Source of the DNA: Agrobacterium vitis
GTDB lineage: Bacteria; Pseudomonadota; Alphaproteobacteria; Rhizobiales; Rhizobiaceae
Length of the DNA: 64,000 bases
Assembly: GCF_013337045.2 (NCBI RefSeq)
Contig: NZ_CP118260.1
Location: 558,001 to 622,000 of the forward strand
Direction of reading: 5' to 3'
The notes beneath the pieces were generated by a model, which was not told where the DNA came from, did no database searches, and worked only from the letters and a program-made list of their open reading frames with translations. The translations under genes and the position numbers were made by a program. The first letter of the stretch is position 1. The number at the start of each line of letters is the position of its first letter. Shown one piece after another: positions 17,116 through 25,458 of the stretch.

Positions 17116-18882
17116 GTGAAAAAGAGACTGGTCGCTGTGGTCTTGACGGCGTTGTCACCGGCATTGGGAATGCTGGTTTACAACGAAGTGAGCACGCGTG
17201 CGGAACGCTATGCCGAAGTTCATCGTCAGGTATTCGAAACTGCCCGACAGGCAGCATCCGAGGTGAACAGCGTCGTGGAGGGCGTCAGGGCGCTTTTGAT
17301 TGCCACCGCAGTTATTCCCGCCGTTGTCGGAGAGGATAAGCAGGCGTGTACCGACGTCCTGAAGTCGGTTGCCGCCAGGGTGACGCAGGTCCGCAATATC
17401 GTGGTTCTCGATCGCAACGGAAAACTGGTTTGCGATAATATGGGCTGGGAGGTCGGCAGCGACTTCAGCGATCGCGACTATGTTCGGCAAGCCCTTCGTT
17501 CCGATGCGTTATCGGTTGGCGATTACACGGTCAGCCGGATCTCGAATGCACCAATCGTGCCAATGGCACTGGCCATCAAGCAAGGCTCCGAGACGGTTGG
17601 CGTGCTGGCCACGGCGGTGCATCTCGAGTGGCTGGAACAGCGCATCGTTCAACGCGGCCTCCCGCCGGGCGGATGGATCACCATTGCCGACCGCAACGGT
17701 ATCGTGCTTGCCCGCAACCCAGGGCCTGAAAAATTCGTTGGTACTCAGATAAGACCACCCTATCACACGCTGGTTCAAGCCCAGCAACCAGGCACGACGG
17801 AGCTTGTCGGTCAGGATGGGCTGCGCCGGATTATGGGTTATGTTCCTGTTTCAGCCGACAATCCATTTTATGTTAGTGCAGGGTTTTCGGCGGAACAGGC
17901 ATTCGCGCCGATTGACCGGGCTTCTCTCTTGGGATTGGCGATGATCGCTGTGGGCGCAGGTCTCGCTCTTCTGGCAGCGTTTTTGATCGGAAATCGTTTC
18001 ATCCTTGGTCCGATCAACCACATTGTTGCCGTTCTTCAGCGATGGCGCCAAGGGGATCTCGCGGCCAGAACCGGGATGACCGGGCGCTCCAGCGAATTGG
18101 GACAGGTTGGCGCCACGGTCGATAGTCTTCTGGACGAATTGGAAGCGCGCCGATGCGAAGCGGCGCGCGCCGAAGAAAACCGCAAACTTGTGGCCAGAGA
18201 GCTGGCGCACCGTGTCAAGAACACGATGGCGATGATCCAGGCCATCGCGAGGCAGACATTCAAGGATCGCTCCCAGGAAAATGGCGTTTTTGCCCGGCGC
18301 GTCGCAGCGCTTGCGGGAGCCTACGATATCCTTCTGTCGGAAGACTGGAAAAGTGCCGGTTTGCGCGATGTTCTTGAGCGGGCGCTTCAGCCCTTCGATA
18401 GCGAGGGCGACAGGCGGATTATTCTCCAGGGGGCACCCTGCACCTTGCCGCCGGAGGCTGCTGTCGCGCTATCGCTGATCGCACACGAACTTGCCACAAA
18501 TGCTGTGAAATATGGGGCTCTTCGCGAACGGGATGGACGTGTCGAGGTAGAATGGTGGCAAGAGCAGGATCGGATCGAGCTGGAATGGCGGGAAGTAGAC
18601 GGACCGCCGGTTGTTGATCCCACGCTTCAAGGGTCTGGTCCCCAAGCCTCTGGTCACAAAGGGGCCGGTGTCGAAGGATTTGGGTCGCGGTTGATCCGCA
18701 GTGCTTTCCCTCGCAGCCTGTCTCCCAGGATCAGCAGCGATTTCCGGCCCGATGGTCTTCGTTTCCATCTTTCCTTCGCTGTGGTCCAGTCGGGTTTGGT
18801 GTCGCAGAGGCCAGAGCGGTCCGAGACATCGCAATCCGATGCTCTGGGTACGCAGCAGACCCTCGCCGGCTTGGAGGCTTGA
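17116..18882 (+). CDS. Membrane HWE-family sensor histidine kinase with periplasmic Cache-type sensor
   Basis: This is a 588-residue kinase. A membrane helix at residues 2-24 is followed by a periplasmic region to about 265 with Cache-like motifs (NIVVLDRNGKLVCDN, DYVRQALRSD, GWITIADRNGIVLARNPG). Then come a second helix, a HAMP linker (RFILGPINHIVAVLQRWRQGD), the H-box ARELAHRVKNTMAMIQAIA with phospho-acceptor His365, and the N-box LIAHELATNAVKYGAL. HWE/HisKA2 kinases of this kind are abundant in rhizobia and often feed the general stress response. GTG 17116 is chosen because GGGAGGGG lies just upstream. No response regulator is adjacent. The last 60 residues after the ATPase domain look low in structure. 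Confidence 0.92.
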   Translation: MKKRLVAVVLTALSPALGMLVYNEVSTRAERYAEVHRQVFETARQAASEVNSVVEGVRALLIATAVIPAVVGEDKQACTDVLKSVAARVTQVRNIVVLDRNGKLVCDNMGWEVGSDFSDRDYVRQALRSDALSVGDYTVSRISNAPIVPMALAIKQGSETVGVLATAVHLEWLEQRIVQRGLPPGGWITIADRNGIVLARNPGPEKFVGTQIRPPYHTLVQAQQPGTTELVGQDGLRRIMGYVPVSADNPFYVSAGFSAEQAFAPIDRASLLGLAMIAVGAGLALLAAFLIGNRFILGPINHIVAVLQRWRQGDLAARTGMTGRSSELGQVGATVDSLLDELEARRCEAARAEENRKLVARELAHRVKNTMAMIQAIARQTFKDRSQENGVFARRVAALAGAYDILLSEDWKSAGLRDVLERALQPFDSEGDRRIILQGAPCTLPPEAAVALSLIAHELATNAVKYGALRERDGRVEVEWWQEQDRIELEWREVDGPPVVDPTLQGSGPQASGHKGAGVEGFGSRLIRSAFPRSLSPRISSDFRPDGLRFHLSFAVVQSGLVSQRPERSETSQSDALGTQQTLAGLEA

Positions 18883-19196
18883 ACAGCGGTCTGCGTCCGC
18901 CTGAGAGGTGGTTCGTCCTGAATGATCCGCCAAGCGGGGAGGGTTGTTTCCTCGATCTGGTTCTCCTCATTGGCCGATTTTGCGGATTTTATTGAAATTT
19001 TGCGCAAGACAAATATAAAGTCCCTACATCGCTCATCGCGGGCGGGTTTGGATCTGGGTGGACATTGACTTAAAGCTAAAAAATCCTGCCATAGAATTCC
19101 CGCAATCGTCCCGGGTTAAAGGAATTATGCGGCATCGAGATATTATTCCCCCTCTTTTGAACGATGCATTTGCCTGCATGGTCATGGAAGACAGAT
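18883..19196. other. Intergenic region before the kaiC-like operon
   Basis: These 314 bases hold the presumed promoter of the KaiC-like/HWE kinase pair. No gene, strong hairpin or stress-type promoter is evident. Confidence 0.4.
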
Positions 19197-20639
19197 ATGC
19201 CACCACGCAAAAAAGCTGCAGTTGCCAGCACGGGCATCGCAGGATTGGACGAAATTCTCCGCGGCGGATTGCCCTTACCGAACCTGTTCATGCTTCAAGG
19301 CGCTCCCGGATCGGGTAAAACCACCGCAGCCATACAGTTCCTGCGGGCCGGTGTTGAAGCGGGCGAGAGCTGTCTTTATGTGACGCTGTCCCAAAGTGCT
19401 GCCGAATTGCGCTCTATTGCGGTTTCCCATGGCTGGACGCTGGATGGTATTCATGTCGAGGAACTGTCGACGTCGGGCAGTATCGACGAGGCCGACGAGC
19501 AGAGCATTTTCATGACCGCCGACCTGCGGCTCGATGAGACCCGCAAGGCGATAGAGGCTGCTATCGATGAGCATAAGCCGCAGCGTCTGGTTTATGATTC
19601 GCTGCTGGAAATTCGGCTGATCACGGGCGACTCCCCCCGTTTCCGCCGCGAATTGATCGGCTTCAAGTCTTTCCTGTCGAAGCGAAAGGTTGTGGCGCTG
19701 CTTCTCGACACTCAATCGCCCGGTCTCGACCGTAGTGGCGAGGAGGTCGAAGGACTGGCCCATGGCGTTATCCGGTTCGACAAGTCGCTGGAAGAATATG
19801 GCGGTGTTCGGCGCCGGATCGAAGTGTCGAAAATGCGAGGCGTTCCGATTGCCGACGGTTATCATGACATGGCGATCCGCGAAGGCGCAGGCGTTGTCGT
19901 GTTTCCACGCATCATGCCCAGCACGGCGACAGAAGCGACCAAGCCGCAATTGATCAAATCCGGCGTGAGCGAGTTGGACGACATGTTCGGCGGCGGCCAG
20001 GAAGCGGGAACGACCACCCTGGTGATCGGTCAGGCCGGTACGGGCAAATCCACCATGTCGTCGCTCTATGCTACGGCAGCCCTTGAGCGCGGCGAAAGTG
20101 TCGCTCTCTTCCTGTTTGAGGAGCGGTTGGAAACGTTTTTCCGCCGGTCTGAAGGCCTCGGCATGCAATTGCGGCAGTTCCACAAGGATGGCAAACTGAT
20201 CCTGCGCGATTTCAACCCGAATGAAGTCTCGCCCGGCGAGTTCGGCCAGATCGTTCAGGATGCCGTCGTGCAGAACAAGGTGCGTGTCGTGGTCATCGAC
20301 AGCCTGACGGGCTATCTGAATTCATTGCCGCATCGGGAAAAGGCAGTGCGGGATATCCAGTCCCTGCTGAAATATCTAGCGAGATCTGGTGTCCTGACCA
20401 TGCTGATCGTCGCCCAGCACGGGCTTTTGGGCCAGAATGTCGGCATTGACGTTGATGTCAGTTTCCTCGGCGATACGGTGCTTCTCTTGAGAATCATGGA
20501 GCATGAGGGCCGGCTGCGGCGCAGCATCACCGTGGTAAAAAAGCGCCACGGTCCGCATGATCTGGATGTCCGGGAACTGCTGATCGAAAGCGGTAGTGTC
20601 AGCGTCGTTTCCTATAACCCACTTCCTGATCCGAAATGA
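19197..20639 (+). CDS. KaiC-like double-domain RecA-fold ATPase
   Basis: This 480-residue protein is built from two RecA/KaiC domains. Domain 1 (about 1-240) has TGIAGLDEILRGGLP, Walker A GAPGSGKTTAA with Lys41 and Walker B RLVYDSLLEIR. Domain 2 (about 250-480) has SGVSELDDMFGGG, Walker A GQAGTGKSTMSS with Lys284, the catalytic pair in LFLFEERLETF and Walker B VVVIDSLTGYL. In domain 1 the position of KaiC's catalytic FEE reads LSQ (YVTLSQSAAEL), so that half may bind ATP without normal hydrolysis. ATG 19197 has a GGAAG site upstream. The last four bases overlap the HWE kinase gene, pointing to a shared signalling role. There is no kaiA or kaiB nearby, so a cyanobacterial-type clock is not implied. 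Confidence 0.92.
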   Translation: MPPRKKAAVASTGIAGLDEILRGGLPLPNLFMLQGAPGSGKTTAAIQFLRAGVEAGESCLYVTLSQSAAELRSIAVSHGWTLDGIHVEELSTSGSIDEADEQSIFMTADLRLDETRKAIEAAIDEHKPQRLVYDSLLEIRLITGDSPRFRRELIGFKSFLSKRKVVALLLDTQSPGLDRSGEEVEGLAHGVIRFDKSLEEYGGVRRRIEVSKMRGVPIADGYHDMAIREGAGVVVFPRIMPSTATEATKPQLIKSGVSELDDMFGGGQEAGTTTLVIGQAGTGKSTMSSLYATAALERGESVALFLFEERLETFFRRSEGLGMQLRQFHKDGKLILRDFNPNEVSPGEFGQIVQDAVVQNKVRVVVIDSLTGYLNSLPHREKAVRDIQSLLKYLARSGVLTMLIVAQHGLLGQNVGIDVDVSFLGDTVLLLRIMEHEGRLRRSITVVKKRHGPHDLDVRELLIESGSVSVVSYNPLPDPK

Positions 20640-21724
20640 CAATGCCATTGCCCCAGGAGGAACTGGCACAACGGGAACTGGCCCAGAAGGAACTGGCCCA
20701 GGAGGAGCTAGATTGGGTGCTGGTCTGCGCACCCTTTCGCAAGGATGCCGATTATGTCAGCGCGCTTTTGCGCGAACATCTGATCGAGGTTCGGGCAGTA
20801 ACGGAGGCCAAATGCTTCGCCCAATTTCTGGAGGCGTCACCCGGGATTGTGATTGTTTCGCATGAGGCTCTGACGCCGCAGATCGTCGCCCTGACCGCCG
20901 AGCATCTTAGCCGGCAGCCGAACTGGTCTGAAGTGCCGATCATCGTTTTGTTGGAGCGGGGCGCACCGCTGATACGCATCCGCAACCAATTGCTCTCCGC
21001 CTGGCCGGGTGCACGGCTTTTGTTCTACACACGGCCGGTGGCGCCGCTGGAACTGGTCAGCGGTATCCAGTCCAACCTGCTGGTGCGCTTGCGCCAGCGG
21101 CAGGTGCGCGATTCCATCGAGCGGGAGCGGGAATTACGGGCCGAGCTTAATCACCGGGTCAAGAATATCCTGGCCACCGTGACATCGATCTTTCGCATGA
21201 CACGGCGCGGTGCCGAAAGCCTTGACGATCTTGCGACGGATTTCAATGGGCGGCTGCTGGCGCTGTCCAATGTCCATACGGCAGTTTTCGAGGCAGGGGG
21301 CGAGGATGTGTCGCTGTCGGCTGTGGTTGATCTGATCGTCTCACCCTATGGCACCGAACGGATTGCCGTCGATGGCAGCGATCTGCTTGTCAGCCGCGAA
21401 GCCGGAACGACGCTGGCGCTTTGCCTGCATGAATTGATCACCAATGCGATCAAATATGGCGCCCTGTCTGTCCCGGAGGGGCGTGTTTCCCTTCGCTGGG
21501 CTGTTGATCGCGGTGAGAAGCCGACCTTCCACTTCCATTGGCAGGAAAGCAATGGGCCGTCTGTCCGTACACCGGCTCGGCAAGGCTATGGGACACGCTA
21601 TGTTACCTCTGCCCTTGCATCGCTGTTTGCAGCGACGCCGGATATCCAGTTTGCCGAGAATGGTCTGGTTTGCAGCGCTGCCGGACCCTTTGCGCGGATC
21701 TCGCCTGCTTCAGTCTCCAGCTAA
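20636..21724 (+). CDS. HWE-family histidine kinase with N-terminal receiver-like domain, partner of KaiC-like ATPase
   Basis: This is a 362-residue soluble kinase. Residues 1-25 are an acidic repeat built from EELAQ/RELAQ/KELAQ/EELD units. Residues 25-150 resemble a divergent receiver-like domain (WVLVCAPFRKDADYVSALL, VPIIVLLERGAP, LLFYTRPVAPLEL) without a clear phospho-acceptor Asp. The H-box ELNHRVKNILATVTSIFRMT carries His173, and the N-box is LCLHELITNAIKYGAL. The ATG overlaps the end of the KaiC-like gene by four bases, so expression is coupled. KaiC-like/HWE pairs occur in other alphaproteobacteria, where the ATPase is thought to tune the kinase; that role is inferred here. Confidence 0.9.
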   Translation: MTMPLPQEELAQRELAQKELAQEELDWVLVCAPFRKDADYVSALLREHLIEVRAVTEAKCFAQFLEASPGIVIVSHEALTPQIVALTAEHLSRQPNWSEVPIIVLLERGAPLIRIRNQLLSAWPGARLLFYTRPVAPLELVSGIQSNLLVRLRQRQVRDSIERERELRAELNHRVKNILATVTSIFRMTRRGAESLDDLATDFNGRLLALSNVHTAVFEAGGEDVSLSAVVDLIVSPYGTERIAVDGSDLLVSREAGTTLALCLHELITNAIKYGALSVPEGRVSLRWAVDRGEKPTFHFHWQESNGPSVRTPARQGYGTRYVTSALASLFAATPDIQFAENGLVCSAAGPFARISPASVSS

Positions 21725-21763
21725 CAGATATCTGCGTTCGCAGTCGTGCCGATATGCTCTTCG

Positions 21764-22480
21764 TCAAACCTCAGGCGGCAGATCTCTCAATGGCCCCAAT
21801 AGCCGTTGATATTCCTGTTCCACGGGGCCATAAGCATCGGCGGCAAAGGCTTCGAGACCTGCTCTATCGCGAATGCGGATTGCCTTGCGTTCCGCATAAA
21901 TCAATCTTTCGCCTTCCAACACATGCAAGGAGGCGGTGACGCTCGAGCGCCGCACGGCCAGCATGATCGACAGAAATTCATGGGTCAGCGATAATTCATC
22001 CCTGTCCAGCCGGTCGTGGCACATCAGGATCCAGCGTGCCAAGCGCTTGTCGATAGAGTGAATGGCGTTTGACTGGGCAGTGAAAGCCATTTGCATATTG
22101 ACCACATAGGCCCATCGAAGCAGCAGGCGGCGCATGGGCGGCCTGCTATCCATCAGGTCAACCAATCGGCGTGTTTCCAGGCGCAACCCAGTGCCTGCGA
22201 CCTGCATGATCACCCGGCAGGGATTGCGATCGCTATCCAGCAGCGCAGAGGCCGGCGACATGCCTTCGCGGCCAAACAGTCCGACCTCGCTCTGGTTACC
22301 AACCGGAGAAACGATCACCGTCGAGCCGACGCCCGAAACAGGGAAGTAACAGTATTGGTCGATGTCGTGCGGCTGCGACAAGACCAGCCCTTGCGGTAAA
22401 TCGACAGGCTCGAGAGCGGGCGCGATGGCGGCGAGCTCATCCGGCGCCAGCAGCCCCAGAAGACGGTTACGCATAGGCAT
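21764..22480 (-). CDS. Crp/Fnr-family transcriptional regulator
   Basis: This is a 239-residue regulator. A cyclic-nucleotide-binding-type beta barrel occupies about residues 10-130 (LPQGLVLSQPHDIDQYCYFPVSG, EVGLFGREGMSP), followed by a winged helix (LTHEFLSIMLAVRRSSVTASLHVLE). The arginine of a true cAMP pocket is not evident. Subfamily members of this form respond to other signals. ATG 22480 is preceded by GGAG at good spacing. An upstream in-frame ATG at 22588 overlaps the stop of the preceding dehydrogenase (TGATG) and would add 36 residues, so the two genes are probably coupled either way. It is likely part of a short minus-strand operon. Confidence 0.85.
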   Translation of the reverse strand: MPMRNRLLGLLAPDELAAIAPALEPVDLPQGLVLSQPHDIDQYCYFPVSGVGSTVIVSPVGNQSEVGLFGREGMSPASALLDSDRNPCRVIMQVAGTGLRLETRRLVDLMDSRPPMRRLLLRWAYVVNMQMAFTAQSNAIHSIDKRLARWILMCHDRLDRDELSLTHEFLSIMLAVRRSSVTASLHVLEGERLIYAERKAIRIRDRAGLEAFAADAYGPVEQEYQRLLGPLRDLPPEV

Positions 22481-22587
22481 GTCTGTCTCCGTACCTGTTC
22501 GGGCACTATGGTCAGGGGCAAGGATCGGCAAGATTGAAACGGCGCGATCCTCAGCTGCGCGGCCATTTTTCAAAATTCTGTCATTCA

Positions 22588-23646
22588 TCAATAGATCACC
22601 AGTGCTTTCATGAATCCATCCGGCTGGTCATGGGTGTCGATCAGCGCCTGACCCAACTCCTCCAGTCGGTAGCGATGGGTATAAAGGGGGGTGGGATCGA
22701 GCCTCCCATCCATGATTGCCGCCACCGCTTCAAGCATGCCATCGACGCAGATTTCTGGACTGATTTCTGGGCCGATTTCTGTGTTGCCTTCATCTGTCTG
22801 GATTACCGTGGCTCCGCGCGCTTTCCACCACTGCGAAACGCCTTCGCGGGGGTCGACCTGTTGGCGACCGGCCATGATCAGGCGGCCCTGCGTGTTGGTC
22901 AGTTGACCCGCCAGAGCAATCATCCTGGTCTCGCCGGTAATGTCGACGGCTCGGTCGCAAAGATATCCGCCCGTGAGCTTATTGACGGCTTCGATGATCC
23001 GCACAGGATCGTCCGTCGCGCCACGCTCGTCTATGGTAAACGCCTCTGCCGCTCCCATGCTCTTGGCAATCGTCACGGATGTCGGACGGAGCGAAATGGC
23101 AATAACATGCGCCTTCGCCCTCGATGCGAGCTGGATGAGGAGAGCGCCGACAAAGTCTATGCCGATAATGGCCACCCTTTGTCCGGCCTTGATGTCGCTA
23201 CGGCGAAAGATGTTCATCGCTCGGCTCAGGGACCTGCCTGGAAACGGCATGCCATCCAGACGTGGCGGAAGGGAAATGACACTGTCTGCATCGGCCAGAT
23301 GGTGGCTGGCATAAGCGGACCGGACAAGTGACGCAACCCGGTCTCCGACCGACAGGCTCCTGACATTGGGACCAATCGCGTCGATGATGCCCCATCCTTC
23401 CCCATCCAAGCCCACCGGTTCGACAGAGGTCAGCATCCGCCCTTTTCTATCAGGAGCTTGTCTATCATGAGAGAGAGGGGCGCAAGCGAGGACACCAAAG
23501 CCCTCCAGCCTCACTCGCACTTGGCTCCATCCGGGTTGGGGCAGAGTATGGGATACGATGTTGATCTGTCCCGGCCCGGTGACAACCGCTGCCTTCATCT
23601 CATAGGTATCCGGTTTTTCGCGATACGCTGCGGAAATCCTGTCCAT
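22588..23646 (-). CDS. Medium-chain dehydrogenase/reductase (alcohol dehydrogenase-like), probably non-zinc
   Basis: This is a 352-residue MDR protein. The N-terminal GroES-like part includes MKAAVVTGPGQINIV and GWGIIDAIGPNVRSLSVGDRVASLV. The Rossmann part includes GQRVAIIGIDFVGALLIQLASR, where the usual GxGxxG reads GIDFVG. The four structural-zinc cysteines are absent, and the catalytic Cys region reads GVLACAPLSH, so zinc binding is doubtful. ATG 23646 has an AGGAAGGA ribosome site; the open frame continues upstream to 23802 without further conserved sequence. It overlaps the start of the Crp/Fnr gene. The substrate is unknown. Confidence 0.85.
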   Translation of the reverse strand: MDRISAAYREKPDTYEMKAAVVTGPGQINIVSHTLPQPGWSQVRVRLEGFGVLACAPLSHDRQAPDRKGRMLTSVEPVGLDGEGWGIIDAIGPNVRSLSVGDRVASLVRSAYASHHLADADSVISLPPRLDGMPFPGRSLSRAMNIFRRSDIKAGQRVAIIGIDFVGALLIQLASRAKAHVIAISLRPTSVTIAKSMGAAEAFTIDERGATDDPVRIIEAVNKLTGGYLCDRAVDITGETRMIALAGQLTNTQGRLIMAGRQQVDPREGVSQWWKARGATVIQTDEGNTEIGPEISPEICVDGMLEAVAAIMDGRLDPTPLYTHRYRLEELGQALIDTHDQPDGFMKALVIY

Positions 23647-24047
23647 CCGGTTCCTTCCTGTCATTCGCCCGGGCCTGCGACATTTACCAAGGGATTTGAC
23701 GCTCTCGTCTTTGAGGCGCGGTCTTGGTCTGGACGCATGGTGTGGCGTGCCTGGTTTCCCATTGAACTTAGAAAACCCGCTCGGGTTCCCAAATCCGGTC
23801 AAACAAGTCCTGTCAAAGAAGGTGTTATTGAATATTTCGGTGCCATTGCGTTGAGCAGCTATTTACGGTGCCATTTCACCCGTTGGATCGTCTGCTGGAT
23901 ATTTCGGGGAACTTTTAGGTTGCAACCCTGGTTTGGGAAGGGTGGCTTACATGGAAGCCTTCAAAATGCTTCCCGATTTTTCACGCAGTTCCAGACGAAA
24001 GCCACAGCAAAGACGCCAAGGAATTGCACCATTCCCCGGAGGAAAAA
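23647..24047. promoter_or_regulatory. Divergent region with EcfG-like promoter for the DUF892 gene
   Basis: These 401 bases separate the minus-strand dehydrogenase from the plus-strand ferritin-like gene. GGAAC at 23908-23912, a 17-base spacer and GGTT at 23930-23933 fit the general-stress consensus GGAAC-N16/17-CGTT with one mismatch. DUF892 proteins are typical members of this regulon. No gene is seen in the rest of the region. Confidence 0.55.
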
Positions 24048-24548
24048 ATGGCTGAGAAAACATTGAACGACCTGTTCCTGGATACGCTTAAGGATATCTA
24101 TTTTGCTGAAAAGCAAATCTTGAAGGCGCTGCCGAAAATGGCACGCGCAGCGCAATCGGAAGAGGGCCGGAACGCATTTCTTCATCATCGTGAAGAAACC
24201 CAGGGCCAGATCGAACGGCTTGAACAGGTCTTTGAACTTCTGGGCAAGAATGCCCGCGGCAAGACCTGCGAGGCAATCCAGGGCATCATCGCCGAAGGCG
24301 AGGAAATCATGGAGGATTTCAAGGGCTCTCCCGCTCTTGACGCCGGCTTGATTTCGTCGGCGCAGGCAGTCGAGCATTACGAAATTGCCCGCTATGGTAC
24401 GTTGAAGGCCTGGGCATTGCAGCTCGGTATGAAGGAGGCCGCCGCCTTGCTCGATGCGACCCTGAAGGAAGAAATCGCTACGGACGAAAAGCTGACGGCT
24501 CTAGGCGAAGGTAGCGCCAACAAGAAAAGCGCACGCAAGGCAGCGTGA
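24048..24548 (+). CDS. Ferritin-like DUF892 protein (YciE/YciF family)
   Basis: This 166-residue four-helix protein begins AEKTLNDLFLDTLKDIYFAEKQI and has metal-ligand-type glutamates and histidines spaced along the helices (AEKQIL, HHREETQGQIERLEQVF, QAVEHYEIARYGTL, LKEEIATDEKL). This is the pattern of DUF892/YciF, a rubrerythrin-like diiron fold induced by stress. The C-terminal tail is lysine-rich (SANKKSARKAA). ATG 24048 follows a perfect GGAGGAAAAA ribosome site. The upstream GGAAC-type promoter and the two hairpin terminators show a monocistronic gene. The biochemical role of the family is not settled. Confidence 0.93.
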   Translation: MAEKTLNDLFLDTLKDIYFAEKQILKALPKMARAAQSEEGRNAFLHHREETQGQIERLEQVFELLGKNARGKTCEAIQGIIAEGEEIMEDFKGSPALDAGLISSAQAVEHYEIARYGTLKAWALQLGMKEAAALLDATLKEEIATDEKLTALGEGSANKKSARKAA

Positions 24549-24558
24549 TCGTTGGACG

Positions 24559-24620
24559 AACCTTTCGCCGTTGCGAAAGGTTTCTTCCCCAGAAAAGGCC
24601 GCCGGTGTGCGGCCTTTTTT
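24559..24620 (+). terminator. Tandem hairpin terminator after the DUF892 gene
   Basis: The first hairpin has a perfect 10-bp stem, AACCTTTCGC/GCGAAAGGTT (24559-24568 with 24573-24582). The second, AAAGGCCGC/GCGGCCTTT (24594-24602 with 24609-24617), runs into TTTTTT and is a classical rho-independent terminator. Confidence 0.9.
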
Positions 24621-24730
24621 GTCTTCATGAAAAGGATCCTGGTGGCAAACGTCACATTTCTTTGGTGCGGTAGCGTACAGAAACAACCTGGCCCTGTGCT
24701 CGTTGATGCCCGCAGAAGGAGATCTGTTTC

Positions 24731-25255
24731 ATGGCAACTTTCGAGAACAGCGCTGGTACCGGCGGCGCGATGGCATTTACAACGGCTGTTCACACGGAAA
24801 TAGAGGCGCATCTACCTGCATTGCAACGTTTCGCCAAACGGCTTGTCGGCCCCAATGGCGATGTCGAGGATCTGGTTCAGGATACCATTCTCAGAGCCTT
24901 GAACTCTTCCTCCCAGTTTCGAGCCGGTACGGCGTTGAAATCCTGGTTATTCACAATCATGCGCAACGCCTTCTATACGGCCTATAACAGGCGCAAGCGC
25001 GAGCATGTGGGAATGGATGAGGAGTTGAACCTGCGCATGGTGATGGAGCCACCACAGGAATGGGTGGTTTTATACGCCGATCTCGGTCTGGCCATGCAAG
25101 ATTTGCCGGAGGCCTCGCGGCGTTCCCTGCTGATGGTGGCGAGCGGCGCAAGTTATGATGAAACCGCTCTTGCCTGCGGTTGCGAGGTGGGAACCGTAAA
25201 AAGCCGGGTCAATCGAGCCCGGAAAGCCCTGTCGGTGCATTTCAGTTTAGCGTAA
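24731..25255 (+). CDS. ECF-subfamily RNA polymerase sigma factor
   Basis: This 174-residue protein has region 2 (LPALQRFAKRLVGPNGDVEDLVQDTILRAL, then SWLFTIMRNAFYTAYNRRKRE) and region 4 (LPEASRRSLLMVASGASYDETALACGCEVGTVKSRVNRARKAL). The length and motifs are standard for ECF sigma factors. ATG 24731 follows GGAG. No anti-sigma factor gene overlaps it, which is unusual; control may instead be at the promoter or by an unlinked factor. It resembles the sigma factors paired with the PhyR/NepR system, but neither phyR nor nepR is visible here. The upstream sequence shows no perfect autoregulatory match. Confidence 0.92.
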   Translation: MATFENSAGTGGAMAFTTAVHTEIEAHLPALQRFAKRLVGPNGDVEDLVQDTILRALNSSSQFRAGTALKSWLFTIMRNAFYTAYNRRKREHVGMDEELNLRMVMEPPQEWVVLYADLGLAMQDLPEASRRSLLMVASGASYDETALACGCEVGTVKSRVNRARKALSVHFSLA

Positions 25256-25367
25256 CAGATCCGGTATTTTTCAATCGCGCCCCAATTTGCGAGGAGAACT
25301 CAATTTATCGGCACAGTTTGAGTGCCGGTAGCTGGCAGGGTGCCACGGTTTTGCAGGAAATCAGAGG

Positions 25368-25407
25368 GCATTTCAGGCTGGCGATTGACTTGCCAGGCCT
25401 GAAATGC
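25368..25407. repeat. Strong inverted repeat between sigma factor and IclR regulator
   Basis: GCATTTCAGGC at 25368-25378 pairs perfectly with GCCTGAAATGC at 25397-25407, and TGGC/GCCA extend the stem inside the 18-base loop. No T run follows on either strand, so it is not a simple rho-independent terminator. It lies about 50 bases before the IclR gene and could be its operator or a leader hairpin. Confidence 0.6.
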
Positions 25408-25458
25408 GAGTCAGAAATTGCCTGATAGTGGGATTCTTTCAGCTTTCTGAGGAAAAGC

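Noticed and set aside
19197..21724. Circadian clock operon
   Set aside because: Only a KaiC-like protein is present; there is no KaiA or KaiB, and domain 1 lacks the catalytic glutamates.
24640..24730. Autoregulatory promoter of the ECF sigma factor
   Set aside because: No GGAAC-type or other convincing ECF promoter pair could be placed upstream of 24731.
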